From NCBI RefSeq assembly GCF_049994905.1, contig NZ_CP188258.1, forward strand, positions 1,240,001 through 1,304,000: a stretch of 64,000 nucleotides of DNA, written 5' to 3'. The position numbers and the translations under genes are program-made. This stretch comes from Diaminobutyricibacter sp049994905 (lineage in GTDB: Bacteria > Actinomycetota > Actinomycetes > Actinomycetales > Microbacteriaceae). This document shows, piece by piece, positions 7,984 to 15,747 of the stretch. Each line of letters opens with the position of its first letter. Within the stretch, counting starts at the first letter, position 1. The notes under the pieces were generated by a model, which did not search any database, was not told the origin of the DNA, and saw only the letters and a program-made list of their open reading frames with translations.

Positions 7984-8565
7984 ATGAGCAAGGCCCTGTT
8001 CATCATCGACGTGCAGAACGACTTCACCGAGGGTGGCGCGCTCGGCGTCGAAGGCGGTGCGGCTGTCGCGGCCGGCATCACGCGGTTCCTCGAGGCGCAT
8101 GCCGGCGACTACAACGCGATCTTCGCTTCTCGTGACTGGCATGACGCCGACAACGACAATGGCGGCCATTTCGCGACGGATTCAGCTCCCGACTTCGTGC
8201 GAACCTGGCCGGTGCACTGTGTGGCGGGGACGACCGGTGCCGAGTATCACCCGGCACTGGCGACGGGCAAGGTGACGTTCCACATCCGCAAGGGGCAGGG
8301 CGTTCCCGCGTATTCGATCTTCGAGGGGCGTACCGAGGCCGGCTCGACGGTTCACAACCTGCTTGACGAGCACGGGATCACCGACATCGACATCACGGGG
8401 ATCGCCACCGACTACTGCGTGCGTGCATCTGCGAAGGATGCGCTCGATCACGGCCAGCGGGTTCGGATCCTCACGGATCTCGTGGCCGGTGTCGCGCCGG
8501 AGTCGAGTGCGGCTGCGCTGGCCGAGTTGGCGCACCTCGGCGCGCGGCTCGAATCATCTGTTTGA
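7984..8565 (+). CDS. pncA: nicotinamidase (isochorismatase-like hydrolase)
   Basis: 193 residues. Hydrolyses nicotinamide to nicotinate for NAD salvage. The catalytic triad is visible as D9 (FIIDVQNDF), K103 and C145 (ATDYCVRASA). D51, H53 and H62 (RDWH...GGHF) are the likely metal ligands. The cis-peptide region GIATDYC is canonical. GGAGG lies 8 nt before the ATG. The length matches bacterial PncA. Confidence 0.9.
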   Translation: MSKALFIIDVQNDFTEGGALGVEGGAAVAAGITRFLEAHAGDYNAIFASRDWHDADNDNGGHFATDSAPDFVRTWPVHCVAGTTGAEYHPALATGKVTFHIRKGQGVPAYSIFEGRTEAGSTVHNLLDEHGITDIDITGIATDYCVRASAKDALDHGQRVRILTDLVAGVAPESSAAALAELAHLGARLESSV

Positions 8566-8600
8566 TCGCATCCGCCCATCGTCCCGGAGTCATTTGTTTG

Positions 8601-8629
8601 CTAAGTTAGTTGCTAACTTAGCTAGCTAA
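8601..8629. promoter_or_regulatory. overlapping palindromic operators before the MMPL gene
   Basis: CTAAGTTAG-TTG-CTAACTTAG (8601-8621) is a perfect 9-bp inverted repeat. It overlaps TTAGCTAGCTAA (8618-8629), a perfect 12-bp palindrome ending 11 bp before the start codon. Such AT-rich palindromes in a GC-rich promoter are typical MarR/TetR-type operators. No such regulator lies next door. Confidence 0.7.
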
Positions 8630-8640
8630 ATGGAGGACTC

Positions 8641-10863
8641 GTGAATCGGCGCACCGACTGGACCCCGGGCCGCTGGTTGAGGATCCTGCTCCCGACGGCC
8701 GTGATCCTGGTCTGGTTCGCGGCGGCGAGCTTCGGCGGTCCGACGTTCGGAAAGCTCTCGTCGGTGTCGAGCAACGACCAGGCGTCATTCCTGCCCGCGA
8801 GCGCGGAATCTACCGAAGTACGCGACTGGCAGCAGAAGTTCACGGACTCGAACGCCATCCCGGCGATCGTCCTGATCGAATCGGGTTCGGAGATTCCCCC
8901 GACCGCGCTGGCCGGCTATGCCGCACTCGGCGAGAAACTCGGCGCCGTCGACGGCGTGCAGCAGCCCACGGGATCCGCGACGACGGCTGTCGCGGGCCCG
9001 ATCCCGTCGAAGGACGGCCGGGCCGTCGAGTTCATCGTGCCGGTGGTGGACGCGAACGGTGTGAAGACCGTCGTCGCCGACCTGCGCACTGTCGTGCACG
9101 ACAACCTCCCGGCGGATGCGCAGGGCTGGGTCACGGGGCCGGCCGGCCTCACCGCCGACCTGGTCAACGCGTTCGGCGGAATCGACAGCATCCTCCTGCT
9201 CGTCGCGGTCGGGGCCGTCTTCATCATCCTGCTGCTGGTCTACCGCTCGGTCGTGCTGCCGTTCCTTGTGCTGCTGACGTCGATCTTCGCCCTGACAGCG
9301 GCCATCCTGCTGGTCTATGCGTTCGCGAGCTGGGGCTGGATCAAGCTCAGCGGGCAGAGCCAGGGCATCCTGTCGATCCTCGTCATCGGCGCGGCGACGG
9401 ACTACGCGCTGCTTCTCGTCGCGCGCTTCCGGGAGTCGCTGGGCGAGGTCGAATCGCGCTGGACCGCCATCGGGCGGGCGTGGCGGGCCTCGCTCGAACC
9501 GATCGTCGCCTCAGGTGCGACGGTGATCATCGCCCTGCTGTGCCTGCTGTTCTCCGATCTCAACTCGAACCGGAGCCTCGGCCCCATCGCGGCGATCGGG
9601 ATCGTCTTCTCCCTGCTCTCGGCGCTCACGCTCCTGCCGATGCTTCTCGTGCTGTTCGGTCGCGCGGCGTTCTGGCCGTTCCGCCCGCGTTTCACCGGCG
9701 AGGAGCATCACGAAGCCAGCCATGCCGCGGGCGCCTCCGTTCGCGGACTCGAAGGCATCACCGGCCTGTGGCGCCGGGTGGGAACGCTCATCGCGAGCCG
9801 TCCCCGCCTGACCTGGGTCGCCGCGCTCGTCCTCCTGGGTGTCTGCATCGCGTGGCTGCCGCAGCTGAAGGCGAACGGCGTATCGCAGACCGACGTCATC
9901 CTCAGCCAGTCCGATGCCGTTGACGGCCAGAAGGTGCTCGCCCGGCACTTCGACGCCGGCTCGGGAAGCCCGGTGGTCATCGTCACGGACGAGGCGAAGG
10001 CCACCGCAACGCTGGCCGCGGTGACCAGCACCCCCGGAATCAGTTCGGCGTCGATCTATGTCGGCAACGTGAACCCGACAGACCGGCCGGCCGGCCCCCC
10101 TCCGGCGCCGGTCGTCAAGGACGGGCATGTGCTGATCAACGCGACGCTTGCGTCGCAGGCCGATTCGGATTCGGCAGAGCAGGTGGTTCGCGACCTGCGC
10201 GACACCCTCCCGGCCACCGATCCCGGCGTGCTGGTCGGCGGAGTGACCGCGATCGCGTTCGACACGAACGTGACGGCGCAGAGCGACCTGGCGAAGATCA
10301 TCCCGATCGTGCTGACGGTGATCCTGCTGATCCTGATGCTCCTGCTGCGTTCGATCCTGGCTCCGGTGCTGCTGATTGCGAGCGTGGTCGTGTCGTACGC
10401 GGCCGCCCTCGGTGTTTCTGCCTTCGTCTTCAACGACGTGCTCCGTTTCCCGGGCGCCGACGCCGCGGTGCCGCTGTTCGGATTCGTCTTCCTCGTCGCG
10501 CTCGGGGTGGATTACAACATCTTCCTGATGACGCGCGTGCGTGAAGAATCCCTGCGGATCGGCACGCGCCCCGGGATCCTTCGTGGTCTCGGTGTCACGG
10601 GAAGTGTGATCACGTCCGCCGGTGTGGTGCTGGCGGCGACGTTCGCGGCGCTCGCGGTCATCCCGATCCTGTTCCTGGTGCAGATCGCGTTCATCGTGGC
10701 CTTTGGTGTGCTGCTCGACACGGTCGTGGTGCGGTCGCTGCTGGTGCCCGCGCTGTCGTACGACATCGGGGGGCCGATCTGGTGGCCGTCGGGGCTGTGG
10801 CGTGGCCATCGCGGCTCACCGTCTCGCATAGTGCACAGCGAAAGCGCCCAGCAGAGTCGCTGA
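8641..10863 (+). CDS. MMPL-family (RND superfamily) membrane transporter
   Basis: 740 residues, GTG start with GGAGG 5 nt upstream. One N-terminal membrane helix, an extracytoplasmic domain (about 45-170), a five- to six-helix bundle (about 180-350), a second helix at about 395, a second extracytoplasmic domain and a final helix bundle (about 555-720). GAATDYALLLVARFRE and FLVALGVDYNIFLMTRVREE are the paired TM4/TM10 signatures with Asp-Tyr, which carry the proton relay in MmpL proteins. Members export lipids or drugs; substrate unknown. The promoter holds strong palindromes, implying inducible expression. Confidence 0.9.
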   Translation: MNRRTDWTPGRWLRILLPTAVILVWFAAASFGGPTFGKLSSVSSNDQASFLPASAESTEVRDWQQKFTDSNAIPAIVLIESGSEIPPTALAGYAALGEKLGAVDGVQQPTGSATTAVAGPIPSKDGRAVEFIVPVVDANGVKTVVADLRTVVHDNLPADAQGWVTGPAGLTADLVNAFGGIDSILLLVAVGAVFIILLLVYRSVVLPFLVLLTSIFALTAAILLVYAFASWGWIKLSGQSQGILSILVIGAATDYALLLVARFRESLGEVESRWTAIGRAWRASLEPIVASGATVIIALLCLLFSDLNSNRSLGPIAAIGIVFSLLSALTLLPMLLVLFGRAAFWPFRPRFTGEEHHEASHAAGASVRGLEGITGLWRRVGTLIASRPRLTWVAALVLLGVCIAWLPQLKANGVSQTDVILSQSDAVDGQKVLARHFDAGSGSPVVIVTDEAKATATLAAVTSTPGISSASIYVGNVNPTDRPAGPPPAPVVKDGHVLINATLASQADSDSAEQVVRDLRDTLPATDPGVLVGGVTAIAFDTNVTAQSDLAKIIPIVLTVILLILMLLLRSILAPVLLIASVVVSYAAALGVSAFVFNDVLRFPGADAAVPLFGFVFLVALGVDYNIFLMTRVREESLRIGTRPGILRGLGVTGSVITSAGVVLAATFAALAVIPILFLVQIAFIVAFGVLLDTVVVRSLLVPALSYDIGGPIWWPSGLWRGHRGSPSRIVHSESAQQSR

Positions 10864-10986
10864 ATGTACACGATGACCAGCATCCGTTGTGCTTGTTGCT
10901 CACTCGGAGCGTGCGTGGAACAGTAGCCTCGCAGGCCGGGAAGCTGCGCCTGCCGCCCGTGGCGCCCCGAGACGAGACGAGACCTG

Positions 10987-12030
10987 ATGGCGATGACAAC
11001 CCCAGACCGCATGAATCACCCTGACGACGTGGACGCCGACCGGGTAGACGCCAGCCTGCTGAGCCGCCTCTACGAGACGATGGTGGCCGTGCGGCACCTC
11101 GACCTCGATGCCGTCGCCATGCAGCGGCAGGGCATCATCCCGGGGTATGCGCCGATGAGGGGCCAGGAGGCCGCGCAGGTCGGCAGTGCCGCAGCGATCG
11201 ACCGCAGAGCCGACTTCGCCTTTCCGACCTACCGCGAGCTGGGTGTCGCCATCGCTCTCGGCGTGGACCCCGTCGCGTACCTCGCTTCGCACCAGGGCTC
11301 GTGGCACGGCGGCCTCTGGAACCCGGCCGAGACCCATCTCGCGCCGCTCAATGCCGTCGTCGGCGGCCCAGTGACGCATGCGGTCGGCTGGGCGATGGGT
11401 GCCCGCCTCGACCACACCGACGGCGTCGCCATCGCCTACTTCGGCGACGGCGCCAGCTCGCAGGGCGACGTGCACGAGGCGATGAACTTCGCCGGCGTGT
11501 ATCGGCTCCCGGTCGTCTTCTTCTGCCAGAACAACGGATGGGCGATCTCGGTGCCGACGGAGGCCCAGGTCGCAGGCGGTTCGGTCGCCGCACGCGCCGG
11601 AGGGTACGGGCTCGTGGGCAACCGTGTCGATGGCAACGACGTGGTCGCCGTGCACCGCGCGACGGAGGCCGCGATCCTCAGGGCACGCTCGGGTGGAGGC
11701 GCGACGGTCATCGAGGCCATGACATACCGTGCTGGACCGCATTCGACGTCGGACGACCCCGGGCGCTACCGCACGCTCGCCGAAGAACAGGACTGGCTGA
11801 CACGCGACCCGCTCACCATCGCGGAGGCACGTTTGCGCGAGATCGGCTACGTCGACGGCTACTTCGCGGGCGTCGACGCGCAGGCGCGTGAGCTGGCGGC
11901 GTCGGTGCGGAAGGGTGTCGCCGCGCTCGAAGCCCGACCCGGCGAAGAGATGTTCGACTACGTGTTCCAGGCGCCCACCGCATCCCTTCTCGAACAGAAG
12001 CGTGCCTGGCAGGAGGCCGCACGTGGCTGA
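10987..12030 (+). CDS. thiamine-diphosphate dehydrogenase E1 alpha (acetoin/2-oxoacid type)
   Basis: 347 residues. Contains the thiamine-diphosphate motif GDGASSQGDVHEAMNF ending in CQNN (about 150-180) and E1 alpha landmarks MRGQEAAQVGSA and TYRAGPHSTSDDP with the phosphorylation-loop His. First gene of a tight operon with E1 beta, a lipoyl protein and a hydrolase, the composition of acetoin dehydrogenase (AcoA-AcoB-AcoC). Branched-chain 2-oxoacid or pyruvate dehydrogenase are alternatives that cannot be excluded. No E3 gene lies nearby. Confidence 0.85.
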   Translation: MAMTTPDRMNHPDDVDADRVDASLLSRLYETMVAVRHLDLDAVAMQRQGIIPGYAPMRGQEAAQVGSAAAIDRRADFAFPTYRELGVAIALGVDPVAYLASHQGSWHGGLWNPAETHLAPLNAVVGGPVTHAVGWAMGARLDHTDGVAIAYFGDGASSQGDVHEAMNFAGVYRLPVVFFCQNNGWAISVPTEAQVAGGSVAARAGGYGLVGNRVDGNDVVAVHRATEAAILRARSGGGATVIEAMTYRAGPHSTSDDPGRYRTLAEEQDWLTRDPLTIAEARLREIGYVDGYFAGVDAQARELAASVRKGVAALEARPGEEMFDYVFQAPTASLLEQKRAWQEAARG

Positions 12031-13015
12031 GACGACCACGATGCAGCGCGCGCTCAACCGCGCCCTCGACGATGCCCTCGCGGCGGATGACCGCACGCTC
12101 GTGTTCGGCCAGGATGTCGGCGCACTCGGCGGCGTCTTTCGCGTCACCGACGGGCTGAACGCGAAATACGGCGACGAGCGCGTGTTCGACACTCCGCTCG
12201 CAGAGTCCGGGATCATGGGGATGGCCGTGGGGCTGGCGATGGCCGGGTGGCGGCCGGTGCCCGAAATCCAGTTCGACGGGTTCTCGTATCCGGCGATCGA
12301 CCAGCTCGTCAACCAGGTCGGGCGCATGAACTACCGCAGCCGCGGCACCCTGCCGATGCCGATAACGCTGCGCCTGCCCAGTTTCGGCGGCATCCGCGCA
12401 CCAGAGCACCACGGCGAAAGCCTCGAGGCGCTTTTCGCCCACGTGCCCGGGCTCAAAGTGGTATCGCCCTCGAACCCGTCGGACGCGTATGCGCTGCTGC
12501 GGCAGGCGATCGACGACCCGGACCCGGTCATCTTCATGGAGCCGAAGTCGCGGTACTGGCACAAGGCCGACTTCGACGAGGCCCTGGCCGCGGAACGGCT
12601 CCCCGTCGGCACGTCTCGCGTCGTTCGGCCGGGCAAGCATGTGACCCTGATCGCCTGGGGCGCCATGGTCGCACGTTGCGTGCAGGCGGCCGAGCTCGGC
12701 GCGGAGGACGGCGTGGAGATCGAGGTCGTCGACCTGCGCTGGCTCAAGCCGATCGACGCGGCCGGCGTGGCAGAGTCGGTGTCCCGCACCAAGCGTGCCG
12801 TCGTCGTGCACGAAGCGCCGCTGACGGCCGGTCTCGGTGCCGAGGTGAGCGCGCTGCTGATGGAGCACTGCTTCGCCGACCTGCGCGCGCCGGTAGGCCG
12901 CGTCACCGGTTATGACGTTCCGTACCCGTCCCCGGTTCTCGAAGACGAGTACCTGCCCAGCATCGACCGCATCCTCGAAGCGGTCCAGCGAACCCTGGAG
13001 TACCGCCGTGGCTGA
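12023..13015 (+). CDS. thiamine-diphosphate dehydrogenase E1 beta
   Basis: 330 residues from GTG 12023, preceded by AGGAGG at 12011-12016 and overlapping the E1 alpha end by 8 bp. The sequence downstream of the GTG is E1 beta throughout (FGQDVGALGGVFRVTDGL, TPLAESGIMGMAVGLAMAG, a PEIQFDGFSYPAIDQL core and RAPEHHGESLEAL), while an upstream extension of the frame is out-of-frame E1 alpha. Forms the alpha2beta2 decarboxylase that loads the lipoyl protein encoded next. Confidence 0.88.
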   Translation: MAETTTMQRALNRALDDALAADDRTLVFGQDVGALGGVFRVTDGLNAKYGDERVFDTPLAESGIMGMAVGLAMAGWRPVPEIQFDGFSYPAIDQLVNQVGRMNYRSRGTLPMPITLRLPSFGGIRAPEHHGESLEALFAHVPGLKVVSPSNPSDAYALLRQAIDDPDPVIFMEPKSRYWHKADFDEALAAERLPVGTSRVVRPGKHVTLIAWGAMVARCVQAAELGAEDGVEIEVVDLRWLKPIDAAGVAESVSRTKRAVVVHEAPLTAGLGAEVSALLMEHCFADLRAPVGRVTGYDVPYPSPVLEDEYLPSIDRILEAVQRTLEYRRG

Positions 13016-13331
13016 GATCACATTCGCCCTTCCTGACCTCGGCGAAGGGCTACAGGAAGCGACCGTGCTCGAATGGCTGGTCGCAATCGGCGACCACGTG
13101 GAGCGCAACGCGCCGCTCGTCGAAGTGGAGACGACCAAGTCGGCGGTCGAACTCCCGTCGCCGCAGTCGGGGACGGTCGCCCGTTTCCACGTCGCCGAGG
13201 GCGACGCGCTCGACGTGGGCGAACCGCTGATCACCTTCGAGGTCGCCGACGACGCCGCAGGAATCGTCGGCACGGTCCCGGAGGACGTGGCTCCAACGCG
13301 GCGTGTGCGACTCCAGCTTCCGGAGGACTGA
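13008..13331 (+). CDS. stand-alone lipoyl-domain protein (split E2)
   Basis: 107 residues from GTG 13008, overlapping E1 beta by 8 bp. Residues 4-80 form one biotinyl/lipoyl domain (FALPDLGEGLQEATV) with lipoyl Lys K44 in ETTKSAVELPS. There is no peripheral-subunit-binding domain and no acyltransferase domain, so it is only the carrier arm of an E2. Its stop overlaps the start of the next gene (TGATG). In known AcoC proteins a lipoyl domain is fused to an alpha/beta hydrolase; here they appear as adjacent genes. Confidence 0.85.
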   Translation: MAEITFALPDLGEGLQEATVLEWLVAIGDHVERNAPLVEVETTKSAVELPSPQSGTVARFHVAEGDALDVGEPLITFEVADDAAGIVGTVPEDVAPTRRVRLQLPED

Positions 13332-14092
13332 TGGCCGCGTTCGTACAGACGGCGGACGGCCAGCGGATCGCGTACGAGCGCACAGCAGGCGAGCATCCGG
13401 TGCTGCTCGTGCACGGTTTCGCGACCACCGGCGCGCTCACCTGGGAGGCGACCGGCTGGGTGCGCGCGCTCGCCGAAGCCGGACGCGGCGCGATCGTCGT
13501 CGACCTGCGTGGGCACGGCCAGAGCTCGGGTCCGCACGACGCAGACGGGTACTCGCCGTCGATTCTCGCGGGCGACCTGCTCGCGGTGCTCGACGCCGAA
13601 GGCCTCGGGCAGGTGGACGTGATCGCGTACTCGATGGGCAGTTACGCGGCGATCGCGCTGGCCCAGGGCGCCCCGGAATGCGTGCGTCGGCTGGTCGTCG
13701 GCGGCATCGGCACCGAAGAACAGTTCTCCCGATGGGGAGTGGACGTGGTGCGGGCCGAGCTTCTCGAACCGGGCGATCCGTGGACCGAGGTCGCGGATTC
13801 GCCGATCGGTCCGCTCCTGGCCTCGCTGCGTCAGGCACCGGGGCTGGATCGCGAGGCGCTCGCCGCCTGCGTGAGCGGGATGGCCTCGCATCCGCTGGCG
13901 CTGTACTCGCCGGTGCCGACGATGCTGGTCGTCGGTGAGGCCGACCCGGTCACCCAGGGGCGCGACGAGGCGGCCCGGATGCTCGGGGCTGAGCTCGTCG
14001 TCGTGCCCAAACGCAACCACGTGACCACGCTCAGCGCGCGGGCCTTCAAACAGGCAGCCCTGCCGTTCCTCGATGCTGTGAGCAGTTCGTAG
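13331..14092 (+). CDS. alpha/beta hydrolase, AcoC-like second half of a split E2
   Basis: 253 residues from ATG 13331, with GGAGG just upstream and TGATG overlap with the lipoyl gene. HGFATTG forms the oxyanion region. The nucleophile elbow is AYSMG with S101 (first Gly replaced by Ala), and D205 (GEADPV) and H230 (KRNHVTT) complete a plausible triad. The E2 acyltransferase HxxxD motif is absent. Position suggests it takes the acyl group from the lipoyl protein, as the C-terminal domain of AcoC is thought to do. A hydrolase acting on another substrate remains possible. Confidence 0.8.
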   Translation: MAAFVQTADGQRIAYERTAGEHPVLLVHGFATTGALTWEATGWVRALAEAGRGAIVVDLRGHGQSSGPHDADGYSPSILAGDLLAVLDAEGLGQVDVIAYSMGSYAAIALAQGAPECVRRLVVGGIGTEEQFSRWGVDVVRAELLEPGDPWTEVADSPIGPLLASLRQAPGLDREALAACVSGMASHPLALYSPVPTMLVVGEADPVTQGRDEAARMLGAELVVVPKRNHVTTLSARAFKQAALPFLDAVSSS

Positions 14093-14151
14093 GGTCATGC
14101 GCGCATCCGCCGTACACTGTGCATGACAAGTCGGCGGAGAGGCACGGTGCG

Positions 14152-14619
14152 ATGATGGTCGATGCGCTCGATTCGGAGCTGATCGCCCTGCTGACCGCGG
14201 AACCGCGCATCGGCGTGTTCGAGGCGTCACGGCGACTCGGCGTCGCCCGCGGAACCGTGCAGGCGCGACTCGACCGGCTCCAGCGCGACGGCGTGATCCG
14301 GGATTTCGCCCCGACCATCGACACCGAAGCGCTCGGCTACCCGGTGACGGCGTTCGTCACCGCGGAGATCACGCAGGGCAGCGGCGACCGCTCGGTCATC
14401 GAGCACCTCGACGGCATCCCGGAAGTTCTCGAGGTGCACACGATCACCGGCCAGGGCGACCTGATGGTGCGGGTCGTCGCGCGCTCCAACGCGGACCTCC
14501 AGCGGGTGATCGACGGCATAGTGAGTGATCCGGGCATCACACGCACGTCGACGGTGATCGCGCTCGAGACGAAGATCACGCATCGCGCCGTTCCGCTCGT
14601 GCGGGCATCCCTCGACTGA
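14152..14619 (+). CDS. Lrp/AsnC-family transcriptional regulator
   Basis: 155 residues from ATG 14152. A GTG 33 bp upstream is in frame but lies at a -10-like TACACT (14113-14118), so the later start is preferred. N-terminal winged helix-turn-helix (LDSELIALLTAEPRIGVFEASRRLGV, then RGTVQARLDRLQRDGVI) and a C-terminal RAM domain (TITGQGDLMVRVVARS) for effector binding. Co-directional with the dehydrogenase operon, 60 bp after it, and likely to control it or itself. Confidence 0.85.
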   Translation: MMVDALDSELIALLTAEPRIGVFEASRRLGVARGTVQARLDRLQRDGVIRDFAPTIDTEALGYPVTAFVTAEITQGSGDRSVIEHLDGIPEVLEVHTITGQGDLMVRVVARSNADLQRVIDGIVSDPGITRTSTVIALETKITHRAVPLVRASLD

Positions 14620-14666
14620 CGGTGCCCGCGCTCAGTGAACCAGCCGGGGGCGCACGCCTGCAGGCC

Positions 14667-15722
14667 TCAGAGCTGCGTACCCAGCTTGAAGCCCGTCTCT
14701 GCATCGTCACGCCGCGTGTAGGAGAAGCCGTCCGCGCCGATCGTCACGTCGGATTCCGCCGCCTCCGTGCGCTCGGTGAGGGCGACCGGATGCCCGTCGA
14801 GGTCGAGCACGGTCGACGCGTTCGCATACCAGCTCGGCACGACAGGATTGCCCCACCAGTCACGGCGCTGGTTGTCGTGCACGTCCCAGGTCACGACCGG
14901 GTTGTCCGGGTCGCCGGTGTAGTAGTCGTGCGTGTAGATCTCGATGCGGTGCCCGTCCGGGTCGAGCAGGTACAGGTAGAACGCGTTCGACACTCCGTGG
15001 CGGCCGGGGCCCCGCTCGATACGGTCGGACTCGCGCAACGCCCCCAGGTGATCGCAGATGTGGAGGATCTGGCTGCGCTCGTGGGTGGCGAAGGCGATGT
15101 GGTGGAGGCGGGGGCCGGCTCCACCGGTGAGGGCGACGTCGTGCACGGTCGCCTTGCGGAACATCCACGCCGCATACACGACGCCTTCGTCGTCCTGGAT
15201 GTCCTCAGAGACGCGGAAGCCCAGGTGCGCGTAGTAGTCGCGGGCGGCCGGCACATCGGGTGTGACGACGTTGAAGTGGTCGAGCCGCGCGATGGCCCCG
15301 GCGCCATGCAGGTCGTAGCGCCGCGTCATCCGTTCGACGTGCTCGGCGTCGTAGAAGAACTCGATGGGGAAACCGAGCGGGTCGGTCACGCGAACGGCCT
15401 CGCCGATGCCGCGCGTCTCGCCCGGCACGCGCCGCTCGACGGGCATCCCCAGCCCGTCGTAGTACCGCGCGGCCGTGGCCACGTCTTCGGCCGACCGCAC
15501 GCGGTAGGCGAGTGCGGCCAGCGCGGCAACCGGCCCCCGGCGCAGCACGAGCGAGTGGTGCAGGTACTCCTCGAAGGCCCGCAGGTAGATCGCGTCGTCG
15601 TCTTCGTAGGTGACGACCAGCCCGAGCACGTCGACGTAGAACGCGCGCGACGCGGCGAGGTCACGCACGACCAGCTCGGCGTATGCCGAACGGATGATGT
15701 CGGGGGGCGGGTTCGTGTTCAC
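14667..15722 (-). CDS. hpaD: 3,4-dihydroxyphenylacetate 2,3-dioxygenase
   Basis: 351 residues from GTG 15722 with GAGGAG upstream; a longer frame exists but its N-terminus is out-of-frame noise. Two-module VOC extradiol dioxygenase. H149, H208 and E261 fit the 2-His-1-Glu iron site, and H194 (VHDVAL) the second-sphere His. The spacings 45, 14 and 53 equal those of the Brevibacterium homoprotocatechuate dioxygenase (155, 200, 214, 267). Opens the ring of homoprotocatechuate to 5-carboxymethyl-2-hydroxymuconate semialdehyde. Last gene of the minus-strand hpa operon, 25 bp after hpaE. Confidence 0.93.
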   Translation of the reverse strand: MNTNPPPDIIRSAYAELVVRDLAASRAFYVDVLGLVVTYEDDDAIYLRAFEEYLHHSLVLRRGPVAALAALAYRVRSAEDVATAARYYDGLGMPVERRVPGETRGIGEAVRVTDPLGFPIEFFYDAEHVERMTRRYDLHGAGAIARLDHFNVVTPDVPAARDYYAHLGFRVSEDIQDDEGVVYAAWMFRKATVHDVALTGGAGPRLHHIAFATHERSQILHICDHLGALRESDRIERGPGRHGVSNAFYLYLLDPDGHRIEIYTHDYYTGDPDNPVVTWDVHDNQRRDWWGNPVVPSWYANASTVLDLDGHPVALTERTEAAESDVTIGADGFSYTRRDDAETGFKLGTQL

Positions 15723-15747
15723 CGTTGTCTCCTCAATTCGTGCACAG

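Noticed and set aside
6436..8169. 577-codon minus-strand frame opposite dacB and pncA
   Set aside because: GC-rich shadow frame; the plus strand carries complete catalytic motifs with proper starts.
11813..14230. 805-codon minus-strand frame opposite the dehydrogenase operon
   Set aside because: Arg/His/Val-rich shadow with no domain signature; the plus-strand genes are tightly overlapping and motif-complete.
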